This document shows, in pieces, positions 9,102-17,603 of a stretch of DNA of 64,000 nt. The DNA is from Boudabousia tangfeifanii. Its GTDB lineage: Bacteria; Actinomycetota; Actinomycetes; Actinomycetales; Actinomycetaceae. The stretch's first letter is position 1. The number at the start of each line of letters is the position of its first letter. The notes under the pieces are model-generated. The model saw nothing but the letters and a program-made list of their open reading frames with translations, was not told the DNA's origin and searched no databases. The position numbers and the translations under genes were made by a program. The stretch is taken from NCBI RefSeq assembly GCF_001856685.1, contig NZ_CP017812.1:1302001-1366000 (forward strand), given 5' to 3'.

Positions 9102-9944
9102 ATGTCGTCTTTGCCCACGATTCCACTCCCCTGGTACCAAGCTGCATTTATCCTCATCGGTTTATGCATTGCCCTTAGCCTTTACAGCTCGATTTATCTT
9201 CTCACCTTACGACGGCCAAAAATAACTTCAGGTTTAGCATACCTACTACTAGCCACCTTCTTAGAAGGCTTCCTTGGCCTATTTTTTCTAATTGATGACG
9301 CCTCGAAAAGCTGGTGGTTAGCCTTATCGTTCTTCCCTATAGTCTTGCTTTTTGGCTATGCCAGCACCCTTTTACTCACCTTTGCGGCATGGCTAAAGAA
9401 GCCCAAAATTACGCCCCCGATTGCCGCCATCATCGTCTTAGGCGCAAATGTTACCTTCAAAATTGGACCGCTATTACAACGCCGGCTAGACACTGCAATC
9501 GCCCTCGGACAGCAAATGCCTCAGGTGCCCGTCATCATGTCAGGTGGACAAGGAGTGGACGAACCTTGTACCGAAGCCTCAGCAATGGCGGAATACGCAA
9601 GCGAAAATGGTTTGCCAGAAACGCAAATATGGCAAGAAGATAAATCGGTTTCTACTAAAGAAAATCTGATTTTCTCAAGTGAACTACTAGCAAAAGAGGC
9701 GCCAGAAAGGAGTGGCGATTTTCTGGTGGTAACTAACTCATTCCATTTGTGGCGCACTAAACGCTGGCTAAAGCATCTAAATCTCCCCGGTCAAGTCATT
9801 CCGGCCCCTACCAAAAGCTGGTATTGGCCAGTCGGGAGTATTCGCGAATATGTCGCTATCGTCTATACCCGACCGTGGTTACTGGCCATTTTACTGCTAC
9901 TTGCTTTAACCCCAACGGTACTAGTAGCAGCCGCTAGTTTTTAA
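9102..9944 (+). CDS. YdcF/SanA-like DUF218 membrane protein
   Basis: 280 residues: three N-terminal membrane segments (about 11-35, 43-64 and 70-97), a cytoplasmic DUF218 domain (about 108-250) and a C-terminal membrane segment (260-278). Domain hallmarks are IVLGA (111-115), SGGQG followed by Glu154 and TEAS, STKEN (184-188) and TNSFHLWR. DUF218 proteins are linked to envelope integrity and vancomycin tolerance (SanA), but the biochemical activity is unsettled. AGGAAG lies 4-5 nt before the ATG, and a TATAGT box at 9068-9073 predicts a leader of about 25 nt. The 3' end overlaps the convergent phosphatase gene by 4 bp. Confidence 0.85.
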   Translation: MSSLPTIPLPWYQAAFILIGLCIALSLYSSIYLLTLRRPKITSGLAYLLLATFLEGFLGLFFLIDDASKSWWLALSFFPIVLLFGYASTLLLTFAAWLKKPKITPPIAAIIVLGANVTFKIGPLLQRRLDTAIALGQQMPQVPVIMSGGQGVDEPCTEASAMAEYASENGLPETQIWQEDKSVSTKENLIFSSELLAKEAPERSGDFLVVTNSFHLWRTKRWLKHLNLPGQVIPAPTKSWYWPVGSIREYVAIVYTRPWLLAILLLLALTPTVLVAAASF

Positions 9945-10441
9945 AGTGGCTTTGCGTGAATAAACTCTAAAAGATCGCAAGAAGCGCAGCTAAGCTCAGC
10001 TAAAGAAGTTTCAGACCGCATTACCAAGGCAGATGCGGTGGGGATGCCCCCATAAAACTGTTCCCGCTGCTGGCATTCTTCTGAAAGTAAGCTGACCCCG
10101 AAGGAAGAAATCGTAGGTTCGTGCCCAATAATCATTAGCGACGAAGAATCACAGTTATGCACGATTTCGCGCAGGTTATCTACATCGTATTCGTAAATGG
10201 TCGGATCCGTGAAAACCTGTTGATGCGGCAAGTATTTAAGTAGTTCCTTGGCAGTTTGTTGCGCCCGAACTGCATCCGAAACCCACACCTGCTCGATCGA
10301 TTCGGTTAAACTCTCAGCCAATAGTTTTCCTAGTTCGCCCGCTTGGCGTTTGCCTTCTTCCGTTAGCTGGCGCGCACGATCACCGGCTAAGTCGAAACGA
10401 GCTGCGGTGGAGTGACGAACTAAAACTAAAGTTGATTTCAT
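9941..10441 (-). CDS. SixA-like histidine phosphatase
   Basis: 166 residues of the histidine phosphatase superfamily: the catalytic LVRHS motif (Arg9-His10), the SDAVRAQQTA helix with the second Arg, and the distal catalytic His107 in IIGHEP. The short length without a cap domain fits the SixA branch, which dephosphorylates phospho-His on HPt or PTS proteins. The substrate here is not predictable. It converges with and overlaps the DUF218 gene. The ATG at 10441 has no ribosome binding site but sits 6 nt after a TATTAT box. Confidence 0.85.
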   Translation of the reverse strand: MKSTLVLVRHSTAARFDLAGDRARQLTEEGKRQAGELGKLLAESLTESIEQVWVSDAVRAQQTAKELLKYLPHQQVFTDPTIYEYDVDNLREIVHNCDSSSLMIIGHEPTISSFGVSLLSEECQQREQFYGGIPTASALVMRSETSLAELSCASCDLLEFIHAKPL

Positions 10442-10447
10442 TTTTCA

Positions 10448-10453
10448 ATAATA
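10448..10453 (-). promoter_or_regulatory. TATTAT -10 box; predicted leaderless SixA-like mRNA
   Basis: On the minus strand TATTAT, then TGAAAA, then ATG (10441). No Shine-Dalgarno sequence is present upstream. Confidence 0.5.
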
Positions 10454-10531
10454 ACGTAAATAAAACCTATAAAGAAAATATACCCACACAGTTGGACATA
10501 AAAGAGCAAGCCAAATCGGAATTTATCACTT

Positions 10532-10556
10532 CTTTCTACCCAGTTTGGGTAGAAAG
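10532..10556. repeat. 10-bp inverted repeat between ABC-F and SixA genes
   Basis: CTTTCTACCC at 10532-10541 and GGGTAGAAAG at 10547-10556 with a 5-nt loop. Neither strand has a U-run after it. It lies 75 nt past the ABC-F stop and about 80 nt upstream of the SixA -10 box, so it may be an imperfect terminator or an operator. Confidence 0.5.
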
Positions 10557-10629
10557 TCCAAATTGGCGAATTTTCAGCCTTCTAACCTGTTTTTGATAGC
10601 AGCGAGGAGAAATATACCGAGTAAACAAG

Positions 10630-12246
10630 TTAGGTCAGCGTGACAAGTTCCAAATAGTCATCTGACCAAAGATCTTCATCGGCGTCAGGCAAGAGCAATA
10701 CTCGATCTGGGTTAAGTGCTTCGACCGCTCCGGCATCGTGAGTCACAAGGACGACCGCGCCCTCGTAAGTCCGCAAAGCAGATAAGATTTCCTCACGCGA
10801 GGCAGGATCCAAGTTGTTGGTGGGTTCGTCAAGTAACAGCACATTCGCCGCTGAAACAACCAAAGTTGCCAAAGCTAGACGCGTCTTTTCTCCCCCTGAT
10901 AGGACAGCAGCGCTCTTGTAAATATCATCACCAGAAAACAAGAATTGGCCGAGGACGTTTCGCACCTTGGTATCGTCAAAGTCGTCGGGGGCAGCCGCCA
11001 TCATGTTCTCAAAGACAGAGGCATGCACATCCAATGTTTCATGCTCCTGAGCGTAGTATCCGAGCTTTAGGCCATGCCCAGGGATAACTTCACCTGCGTC
11101 TGCCGGTTCGATTCCCGCAAGGACTCGTAGCAAAGTGGTTTTACCAGCACCGTTTAGACCTAGGACAACTACTTTCGCTCCGCGGTCGATAGCTAAATCG
11201 ACTCCGCTTAGAACTTCTAGCGAGCCATAGGACTTGCTGATCCCTTCAGCTGTTAATGGGACCTTGCCACAAGCTGCCGGTTCAGGAAAACGCAGCCGTG
11301 CAACTTTTTCGACTTCTGCTTCATTGCCAGCTAGGGCAAAGAGCTCTTCTGCTCGGCGAAGCATCTGTTGCGCAGCAACTGCTTTAGTCGCTTTTGCCCG
11401 CATTTTTTCGCCTTGCAGGCGTAAAGCTTCAGCTTTTTTCAAGGCCTGTGCCCGTTCCTTACGACGGCGACGCTCATCGTCACTGCGCTGTTTCAGATAG
11501 GCTTCCCAGCCCAGATGGTAGATATCAAGGACACCGCGATTGGCATCAAGATACATCACTTGGTTGACCGTATCAGCAAGCAGCTTTACATCGTGGGAGA
11601 TCACAATAAAGCCACCAGGATAGGTTCTCAAATAGTCTCTGAGCCAAATGATGGAATCATGGTCTAAGTGGTTAGTTGGCTCATCTAGCAGTAGAACATC
11701 CGCTTCAGAAAACAAAACTCGTGCAAGTTCAACTCGACGACGCTGACCACCAGATAGAGTTCCAAGTGGTTGGGCCAAAACTCTTTCGTCTAGACCGAGG
11801 GCGGCCGCAATCTGCGATGCCTGAGAGTTAGCGGCCCAGCCACCGGCCACAGTAAATTCATGATCAAGCCGGACGTATTTTTCCATCGCTTTGACTTGTT
11901 TGTCCCCTTGGGCCTGGGACATCTGTGCCTCAGCTTTTTTAATTCGAGCAATCAGCTTATCGATCCCACGTACTGACAGGATGCGTTCCTTGGCCAGCAT
12001 ATCGCTATCGCCCTCGCGTGGGTCTTGTGACAAATAACCAACTGTACCGGTTACCTTAATCTGGCCAGTCTGCTCAACAATATCTGAGTTTTCGTTTGAT
12101 TGCGCCAAAAGTCGCATTGTAGTGGTTTTACCGGCACCATTTCGGCCGACAAGTCCAATCCGCATTCCTTTATCAACCTTGAAGGAGGCATTTTCGACAA
12201 GGGTCCTAGCACCGATTCGCAGGCTCAACTCAGATACATTAATCAC
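10630..12246 (-). CDS. ABC-F family ribosome-associated ATPase
   Basis: 538 residues with two ABC domains in one chain and no membrane segments. The first has Walker A GRNGAGKT (34-41), signature LSGGQRRRVELAR and VLLLDEPTNHLD; the second has GLNGAGKT, LSGGEKTRLALA and VLLLDEPTNNLD. They are joined by a charged linker rich in Lys, Arg and Glu that would contact the ribosomal E site. Members act as translation factors or ribosome-protection proteins. Length and N-terminus resemble the mycobacterial Rv1473 group more than EttA. The GTG start at 12246 lies 6 nt after a TACACT box and lacks a ribosome binding site. Confidence 0.92.
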   Translation of the reverse strand: MINVSELSLRIGARTLVENASFKVDKGMRIGLVGRNGAGKTTTMRLLAQSNENSDIVEQTGQIKVTGTVGYLSQDPREGDSDMLAKERILSVRGIDKLIARIKKAEAQMSQAQGDKQVKAMEKYVRLDHEFTVAGGWAANSQASQIAAALGLDERVLAQPLGTLSGGQRRRVELARVLFSEADVLLLDEPTNHLDHDSIIWLRDYLRTYPGGFIVISHDVKLLADTVNQVMYLDANRGVLDIYHLGWEAYLKQRSDDERRRRKERAQALKKAEALRLQGEKMRAKATKAVAAQQMLRRAEELFALAGNEAEVEKVARLRFPEPAACGKVPLTAEGISKSYGSLEVLSGVDLAIDRGAKVVVLGLNGAGKTTLLRVLAGIEPADAGEVIPGHGLKLGYYAQEHETLDVHASVFENMMAAAPDDFDDTKVRNVLGQFLFSGDDIYKSAAVLSGGEKTRLALATLVVSAANVLLLDEPTNNLDPASREEILSALRTYEGAVVLVTHDAGAVEALNPDRVLLLPDADEDLWSDDYLELVTLT

Positions 12247-12252
12247 CTAGCT

Positions 12253-12258
12253 AGTGTA
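12253..12258 (-). promoter_or_regulatory. TACACT -10 box; predicted leaderless ABC-F mRNA
   Basis: On the minus strand TACACT, then AGCTAG, then GTG (12246). No ribosome binding site is suitably spaced. The expected -35 position falls in the palindrome at 12275-12288. Confidence 0.5.
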
Positions 12259-12274
12259 CCTTTTGTAAATCGAG

Positions 12275-12309
12275 AAAATAGCTATTTTTCGGAAAAATCA
12301 ACCGAAAAA
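12275..12309. promoter_or_regulatory. Palindrome and alternative hairpin in the ABC-F/fadD divergent region
   Basis: AAAATAGCTATTTT (12275-12288) is a perfect 14-bp palindrome, extended by CGA and TCG flanks past one bulged base. Its right arm also pairs in a second hairpin, TTTTTCGG (12285-12292) with CCGAAAAA (12302-12309). It covers the expected -35 region of the minus-strand ABC-F promoter and lies about 90 bp upstream of the fadD start, so it is a candidate operator. Confidence 0.4.
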
Positions 12310-12396
12310 AGCCTAAAATCACTGTTAGTGTAGTCACCAGAAGGATTTTTCGGGTAACGTTAATAAGCTGAGTCCCGCCAGGAGAGAGGTTTTCTT

Positions 12397-14097
12397 GTGT
12401 CGTACCAAGACATTTTAGAACAAGCGCACCGCTACTACGATCGAGGTGTGCCCTTCGAAATTCCTTTACCTGAAGGCTCTCTATACGAAAATCTATCGCG
12501 TGCCGCTAATGCTTGGCCGAAACATGCAGCAATTGACTTCATGGGACGCGTATGGAATTACCAAGATATCAACCAAGCTGCGCTAAAAGCAGCTCAAGTA
12601 CTTTATGATGCAGGCGTGCGTAAAGGTGACACCGTCGCAGTTGCTTTACCAAATTGCCCTCAGCACTTTGTCGTTTTTTATGCCCTAATGCGCTTAGGAG
12701 CTGTAGCAGCCGAGCATAATCCCTTAGCTCCGGCTTCCCAGATTGCCACACAGCTAGCTCGCCATCAGGGAAAAGTGGCAGTGGTGTGGGAAAAGTGCGC
12801 AGACAATTTTATGTCCTTAACTGAAAATGGTGGCACGGTCTTTACTGTGGATATTTCCGCCAGTCTACCGCTAACCAAGCGCCTAGCTTTAAAGCTACCA
12901 GTTGCTAAAGCCAAAGCGCTAAAAGAAAAAATGCGTGGACCGGTCCCAGCCCAGGCTACTAGTTGGGACCAAGCGGTAGCCAAGGCTAAACCTATCGCGA
13001 CTCAAATCCCGACAGCGACTGCGCATGATATTGCAGTGATCCTCCATACTGGTGGCACAAACGGAGTACCCAAATCTGTTCCCTTGAGCCATCAAAATAT
13101 CGGGGCTAACTGTAATCAGAACCGATTCTGGGTCTATAAGCTAAATGCTGCAGCAGAGACTTTTTGGTCTCTACTCCCCTACTTCCATTCATTTGGTTTG
13201 ACCTTCTTTTTAGTTGCATCGGTTAGCTTGGGAGCCACCCAGATTGTCTTACCCACATTTGACGTTAAAGCTGCCCTAGAAGCACATAAACATCGCCCAG
13301 TTTCTTTCTTCGTGGGCGTTCCCCCCATGTTCGATCGCATTGAAAAGCAGGCAACAAAGCAAGGCATTGACCTATCCACCATCAAGTACGCCATCAGCGG
13401 TGGCATGCCCCTTTCACGTGAAATTGCAGAGCGTTGGGAAGCAGCTACCGGCCACTTCATTATTGAAGGCTATGGGATGAGCGAAACGGCACCGACCATG
13501 TGTGGTTCCCCATTGACTCCAGATCGCCGTCATGGTGCCCTCGGTCTACCTTTCCCTTCTACCAAGTTAAGGATCGTCGATCCCGAGAATCCAACCGAGG
13601 ACGTACCCGATGGCGAGGTGGGAGAACTCTTGGTACAAGGCCCGCAGGTCTTCCACGGTTACCTCGATGATGATGCTGAAAATGAAAGAGTTTTCCTTGA
13701 CGGTTGGTTCCGAACAGGCGATATGGTTCGCAATGAGGATGGTTTCATTGTGATGGTAGATCGTTTGAAAGAGCTGATCATTACTAATGGTTTCAATGTG
13801 TATCCCTCAGAGGTCGAAAAAGCCCTAGCAGAACATCCTGGGATTGACGGCGTGGCTGTGGTCGGGCTACCTCATGCGGCAACCGGAGAGGAAGTGACGG
13901 CAGCCGTTAAGCTAGCCGAGGGCGCTACCCTAACCCTAGAATCTTTACGCCAGCTGGCAGCTAAAACACTTCCGCGTTACGCGCTACCGACTAGGCTAGA
14001 AATCGTTTCGGAACTACCGAAGTCGCAGTTGGGAAAAACCCTACGCCATACCGTGCGGAAACGGATTCTCAAGTCTGAAGAAACTACTACTGACTAA
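12397..14097 (+). CDS. Acyl-CoA synthetase (long-chain-fatty-acid-CoA ligase type)
   Basis: 566-residue ANL-superfamily adenylate-forming enzyme that activates a carboxylate to acyl-AMP and then acyl-CoA. Visible motifs are the phosphate loop HTGGTNGVPKS (about 216-226, slightly unusual, with GG and S for the common SG and G), GYGMSETAP (A5), GWFRTGDM (A7), DRLKELIITNGFNVYP (A8) and the catalytic Lys in QLGKTLRH (A10). The GTG start at 12397 has AGGAGAGAGG 7-8 nt upstream. The chain length and nature of the acid cannot be told from sequence alone. The 3' end overlaps the convergent LssY-C gene by 11 bp. Confidence 0.9.
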   Translation: MSYQDILEQAHRYYDRGVPFEIPLPEGSLYENLSRAANAWPKHAAIDFMGRVWNYQDINQAALKAAQVLYDAGVRKGDTVAVALPNCPQHFVVFYALMRLGAVAAEHNPLAPASQIATQLARHQGKVAVVWEKCADNFMSLTENGGTVFTVDISASLPLTKRLALKLPVAKAKALKEKMRGPVPAQATSWDQAVAKAKPIATQIPTATAHDIAVILHTGGTNGVPKSVPLSHQNIGANCNQNRFWVYKLNAAAETFWSLLPYFHSFGLTFFLVASVSLGATQIVLPTFDVKAALEAHKHRPVSFFVGVPPMFDRIEKQATKQGIDLSTIKYAISGGMPLSREIAERWEAATGHFIIEGYGMSETAPTMCGSPLTPDRRHGALGLPFPSTKLRIVDPENPTEDVPDGEVGELLVQGPQVFHGYLDDDAENERVFLDGWFRTGDMVRNEDGFIVMVDRLKELIITNGFNVYPSEVEKALAEHPGIDGVAVVGLPHAATGEEVTAAVKLAEGATLTLESLRQLAAKTLPRYALPTRLEIVSELPKSQLGKTLRHTVRKRILKSEETTTD

Positions 14098-15538
14098 CCG
14101 ACCCGATTAGGTCGCCAGATCGACGTTCTCTCGGGGATACCCATTCGCGTACTGCGGGGGCAGTAAGAGCCAAAACTACGAGCAAAGAAATGGCTGCTGG
14201 CAGTAAATGCGTCAAGTGGAAGTCGTTTCCAGTGGTAACTGCCCACAAATCGGAAACAGCGGCAACCACTGCCACACTCAACAAACCAATTCGAGCCCAA
14301 GCGTACTTCTTGAGAGTCAAGATGTAGAGCACCAACTGTGCGTAGCCGGCGATTGCTAGGATCAAAAGTTCTATGCCATCTTCCGCCAGTAAGGTGGCAC
14401 CGTCCCCGCCTAGCCAGACTGCTCCAAATAAAACCAAGACCACTGTGGTTAAAACAGCCGCAGTGATAGTTAGGAAACCGACGAATCCCAATGCCGGTGG
14501 GGGCAACGTCTTATCGAGGGTTTCATTCATAATTTGTTTAGTGCTCAGTTTAGCTGGGCGATAATGGTTTTTGTCTGCGTCTTTAGCTTTCTTGGCCTCA
14601 TGTTCATCGGCATTTGCCTTATCATGTCGCATCGCTGCCCCAGAAAGATCTAGGATCGGCATGTTGCCATCTGTCCGGACGATATCTCCCCCACCATTGC
14701 GATCATGGAAGGCGGTAGAAAAACTTTCCAGTACTTTGACCTTGCATTCCGGGTCGGTGTAACGGATCGTTTTAATAATGTAGTCACGCTCGGCATCAAC
14801 ATCATCGTCGATCTTGTGAGTGACTTGGAAGGTGAGGGTAGATAATCCTACCGATTTATCGTAGGTACCCGCAGCCAGCCAGTCTACTGGTTGTTTGCCA
14901 GGTAGGTCCCATCCCTGAGGAGTGGGCCAAAAACGAACATGATGACGTTGTGCGGCACTCCCATCAACCTCTTGTTGATAAGCAAAAGCATGGCGATGTC
15001 CAAACAAGAACAGGTCAGAGACCGGCGCGTTGGGATACGACTTCCCAGTCAACGAAGACTTCACAATGCCCCAAGATGAGCGCAAGGTGATTTCATCGGC
15101 TCTAACCCATCCAGCTTTCGCCATAATAGCGTGGATATCTTCTTCCTCGCCGAGCAGAGCAAGATTTACCGGATCTCCTAGGAGACCGTCACCAGTTTTA
15201 GTCCGAGCCATAAAGTAATCCGGCACATATAAGGTAGTAAAGACCTGGTGGATTCGAGGTAGGAGCAGATAGGCTAACACTGCCCAAAATAAAAGCAATA
15301 CCACGATAGATTTCCAAGCAAATTCCATCCCAGACCAGAGCAAAAGTCCAGCGAACCAAAGGGTAAGTCCAACCGTCAAGATCACGAAAATAGAATCTAC
15401 GAGTAAATAAATCCGACGTTTCGTTTGCTTTATTTCCAGACCATCTGAAAGGTATTTAGGGTAAGAGTCAGGAACCGGATAAAATCCAGCAGACAAAATA
15501 GGAGTGAATTTTTCTGCTTCTTGACGGTTATCTGCCAT
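14087..15538 (-). CDS. LssY C-terminal domain membrane protein
   Basis: 483 residues. Two N-terminal membrane segments (about 44-63 and 70-90) precede a soluble region, and about four C-terminal segments lie between residues 350 and 470. The central stretch (GDPVNLALLG, KAGWVRADEITLRSS, YPNAPVSDLFLFGH, HHVRFW) is characteristic of LssY-like C-terminal domains found beside or fused to PAP2/DedA membrane proteins. A highly charged Lys/Asp/His-rich linker (about 305-335) follows. The biochemical role is unknown; an envelope or lipid function is an inference. It overlaps fadD tail to tail. Confidence 0.75.
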   Translation of the reverse strand: MADNRQEAEKFTPILSAGFYPVPDSYPKYLSDGLEIKQTKRRIYLLVDSIFVILTVGLTLWFAGLLLWSGMEFAWKSIVVLLLFWAVLAYLLLPRIHQVFTTLYVPDYFMARTKTGDGLLGDPVNLALLGEEEDIHAIMAKAGWVRADEITLRSSWGIVKSSLTGKSYPNAPVSDLFLFGHRHAFAYQQEVDGSAAQRHHVRFWPTPQGWDLPGKQPVDWLAAGTYDKSVGLSTLTFQVTHKIDDDVDAERDYIIKTIRYTDPECKVKVLESFSTAFHDRNGGGDIVRTDGNMPILDLSGAAMRHDKANADEHEAKKAKDADKNHYRPAKLSTKQIMNETLDKTLPPPALGFVGFLTITAAVLTTVVLVLFGAVWLGGDGATLLAEDGIELLILAIAGYAQLVLYILTLKKYAWARIGLLSVAVVAAVSDLWAVTTGNDFHLTHLLPAAISLLVVLALTAPAVREWVSPRERRSGDLIGSVSQ

Positions 15539-15631
15539 TTCAAACTCTTTTTCTGCCGTAATGCTATTTCCTTTATCTTACGCTCTCGTCTTTATTTTCC
15601 AGAAATAGAACTGCTTTTTATTTGATTCTGC

Positions 15632-15637
15632 TAAGGT
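15632..15637 (+). promoter_or_regulatory. TAAGGT -10-like box before lipid kinase
   Basis: TAAGGT ends 7 nt before the GTG at 15645, which fits leaderless transcription. The embedded AAGG could instead act as a weak ribosome binding site with 8-nt spacing, so this case is ambiguous. Confidence 0.3.
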
Positions 15638-15644
15638 TAATGAC

Positions 15645-16571
15645 GTGCGTTTACTCTTTATCCTTAATCCCACGGCCAATGGCGGTCGGGCAGCTCAGCT
15701 AGCGAATAAAATTCGTAGCTTCTATCTTGAGCATGCCGACGATCCTCGTTTGGGATCGACCTCGCCTAGCTTAGAAATTCGTTTGACCGAATATCCTAGT
15801 CACGCGACACGGCTAGCTGAAGAAAACGCAAAACTTTTTGACGTAATTGTCGCGGTAGGTGGCGACGGTACAATTAACGAGGTTTGTCGAGGACTAATCG
15901 CGGCTAAAACGGGGCAACTTGGTGTTATCCCCGCAGGAACGGGAAATGACACCGCCACGGGACTCGAGCTACCAAAGACTCTGGCAGAAGCTTTATGGGC
16001 AATCCATGAATCACCCATCCGGCATCTAGACTATGGCACCGTTAATGGACAAGTTTTTATTAATAGCGCGACGGTAGGTTTCGATGCGCTGGTGGCATCG
16101 CATGGCAATCGCATTAAACGGGTTCTGAAATCTCACTGGGCCTATGTGATCGGTTTGTTTACCGCTCTGGCTACGTACCATTTTCCCAAGATTCAAGTTC
16201 CCCAGGACTTTCCTGCAGGTGACGATTGGGCCGGTACGCAACGTGATTTGTGTTTATTAGCTGTTTGCAACGGGCGATACTATGGGGGCGGAATTGAGAT
16301 TGTTCCTGGCGCTACCTTGGATGACGAGCTCCTCGATCTTTGTCTAATCACGAATATTAGCAAGCCTCGTTTGTTAAAGCTCTTGCCCACTATTCTTAAG
16401 GGCACCCATATTAAACAAAAACAGTATTTACGAACATGGAAAACTCAGCAATTCTCGCTGCCTGTGTTAACCCCTACTCTCCTAGGAATAGATGGCGAAA
16501 TCTCCGAAGTTGCTGTGGGGGAAGTCCTTCATTTTGAGCTCCACCCTGGTGGGATTAACTTTGTTGGCTAG
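15645..16571 (+). CDS. Diacylglycerol/lipid kinase (YegS/DagK family)
   Basis: 308 residues with the lipid-kinase catalytic signatures: NPTANGG near the N-terminus, the nucleotide-binding GGDGT (72-76) and PAGTGND (96-102), and a C-terminal beta-sandwich with IDGE (GIDGEISE). It is likely to phosphorylate diacylglycerol or a similar lipid at the inner face of the membrane, recycling lipid headgroups. The GTG start at 15645 matches the conserved RLLFILNP beginning. The gene stands alone between a divergent LssY-C gene and the convergent suf operon. Confidence 0.88.
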   Translation: MRLLFILNPTANGGRAAQLANKIRSFYLEHADDPRLGSTSPSLEIRLTEYPSHATRLAEENAKLFDVIVAVGGDGTINEVCRGLIAAKTGQLGVIPAGTGNDTATGLELPKTLAEALWAIHESPIRHLDYGTVNGQVFINSATVGFDALVASHGNRIKRVLKSHWAYVIGLFTALATYHFPKIQVPQDFPAGDDWAGTQRDLCLLAVCNGRYYGGGIEIVPGATLDDELLDLCLITNISKPRLLKLLPTILKGTHIKQKQYLRTWKTQQFSLPVLTPTLLGIDGEISEVAVGEVLHFELHPGGINFVG

Positions 16572-16615
16572 CTTGAGCCTGTTATGTTTTGCCTTAAAAT
16601 AAACACCAAAATTGG

Positions 16616-16664
16616 AAATAGTTAAGGGGCGGTCAAACTTTCATTGACCGCCCCTTAGCTATTT
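16616..16664. terminator. Bidirectional terminator between lipid kinase and suf operon
   Basis: A 21-bp stem with one mismatch (16616-16636 with 16644-16664) and a 7-nt loop, containing AAGGGGCGG. It ends 1 nt before the sufT stop codon and serves both convergent units. Confidence 0.85.
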
Positions 16665-16665
16665 G

Positions 16666-17127
16666 TTAAACGTTAAAACCAAGTGCTCGTAATTGCTCAC
16701 GACCATCAGCAGTAATCCGATCTGGACCCCACGGTGGCATCCAAACCCAAGTGATGGTGACACCGTTGGCGATTGGTTCTAGCACGGTCTGGGACTGCTG
16801 TTCAATAACATCGGTGAGCGGGCAAGCGGCAGAGGTTAGTGTCATGTCTAGGGCGACATGGTTATCCTCTTCCACGGTAATCCCATAGACCAAACCTAAA
16901 TCAACTACATTGATTCCAAGTTCTGGGTCAATGACGTCGCGCATCGCTTCAGCCACGTCTTCTGCTGGCAAGGAACCATGGGAAACCATATCAAGTTCAT
17001 TACTAGGTTCTGGCTGAGGCATAGCAAAGCGCTGTGGCACTTCACTGGTATCGGCCATAGGATTGCTTGGCTCTTGCAGTGATTCATTCATAACTGCTGC
17101 TTCTTTCTTATTCTCATTTGGGCTCAT
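16666..17127 (-). CDS. sufT: SufT-type metal-sulfur cluster assembly factor (MIP18 family)
   Basis: 153 residues. The C-terminal MIP18/DUF59 domain carries DPELG (68-71 onward), VDLGLVYG and a conserved Cys102 in TSAACPL, a motif used in Fe-S maturation. The N-terminal 50 residues are low-complexity. It is the last gene of the suf operon, overlapping sufU as TAATG with GGAGGG 7 nt upstream of the ATG. It probably helps deliver clusters to target proteins. Confidence 0.88.
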   Translation of the reverse strand: MSPNENKKEAAVMNESLQEPSNPMADTSEVPQRFAMPQPEPSNELDMVSHGSLPAEDVAEAMRDVIDPELGINVVDLGLVYGITVEEDNHVALDMTLTSAACPLTDVIEQQSQTVLEPIANGVTITWVWMPPWGPDRITADGREQLRALGFNV

Positions 17128-17603
17128 TACTCACCCTCCGTGTAGTTTTCGTCAACGCCTGCGGCCGAAAGAGCTCCTTGCAAGGCCATCCAGCCAAGCA
17201 GAGCACATTTGACTCGTGCGGGGAACTTGGATACTCCGCTAAAGGCGGCAGCGTCTTCGAGCACATCGAGTTCGTCCTCGGAAGGCATTTGTCCCCGCAG
17301 ATGCATCATTTTGTTGAAAGTTCTGGCTAGTTCCTGACGATCTTTCGCGTCCATGCCAACTACTGCTTCCGACATTACTGAAAGTGAGGCTTGAGAAATC
17401 GAACAACCATCGCCATCCCATACTAAGTCGGTGATTTTTCCGTCATCGTCAACCTCAACGGCCAGAGTAACTTCATCCCCACAGGTAGGATTCACCTGAT
17501 GGCTAGTATTTGAAGCATCCTGCGGGATTTCTCCAGACCCTTGGCGAGATCGCGAGTGGTCTAGGATTACTGCTTGGTAAAGTTGTTCCATTTCTGCCGA
17601 CAT
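17127..17603 (-). CDS. sufU: SufU zinc-dependent sulfurtransferase
   Basis: 158-residue IscU/SufU-like protein with the three zinc-ligand cysteines Cys41 (PTCGDEV, with Asp43), Cys67 (DGCSIS) and Cys133 (KCALLGW). The insertion between the second and third Cys marks SufU rather than scaffold IscU. It accepts persulfide sulfur from SufS. Its start overlaps the sufS stop as TAATG, with GGAGG in the sufS end. Confidence 0.93.
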   Translation of the reverse strand: MSAEMEQLYQAVILDHSRSRQGSGEIPQDASNTSHQVNPTCGDEVTLAVEVDDDGKITDLVWDGDGCSISQASLSVMSEAVVGMDAKDRQELARTFNKMMHLRGQMPSEDELDVLEDAAAFSGVSKFPARVKCALLGWMALQGALSAAGVDENYTEGE

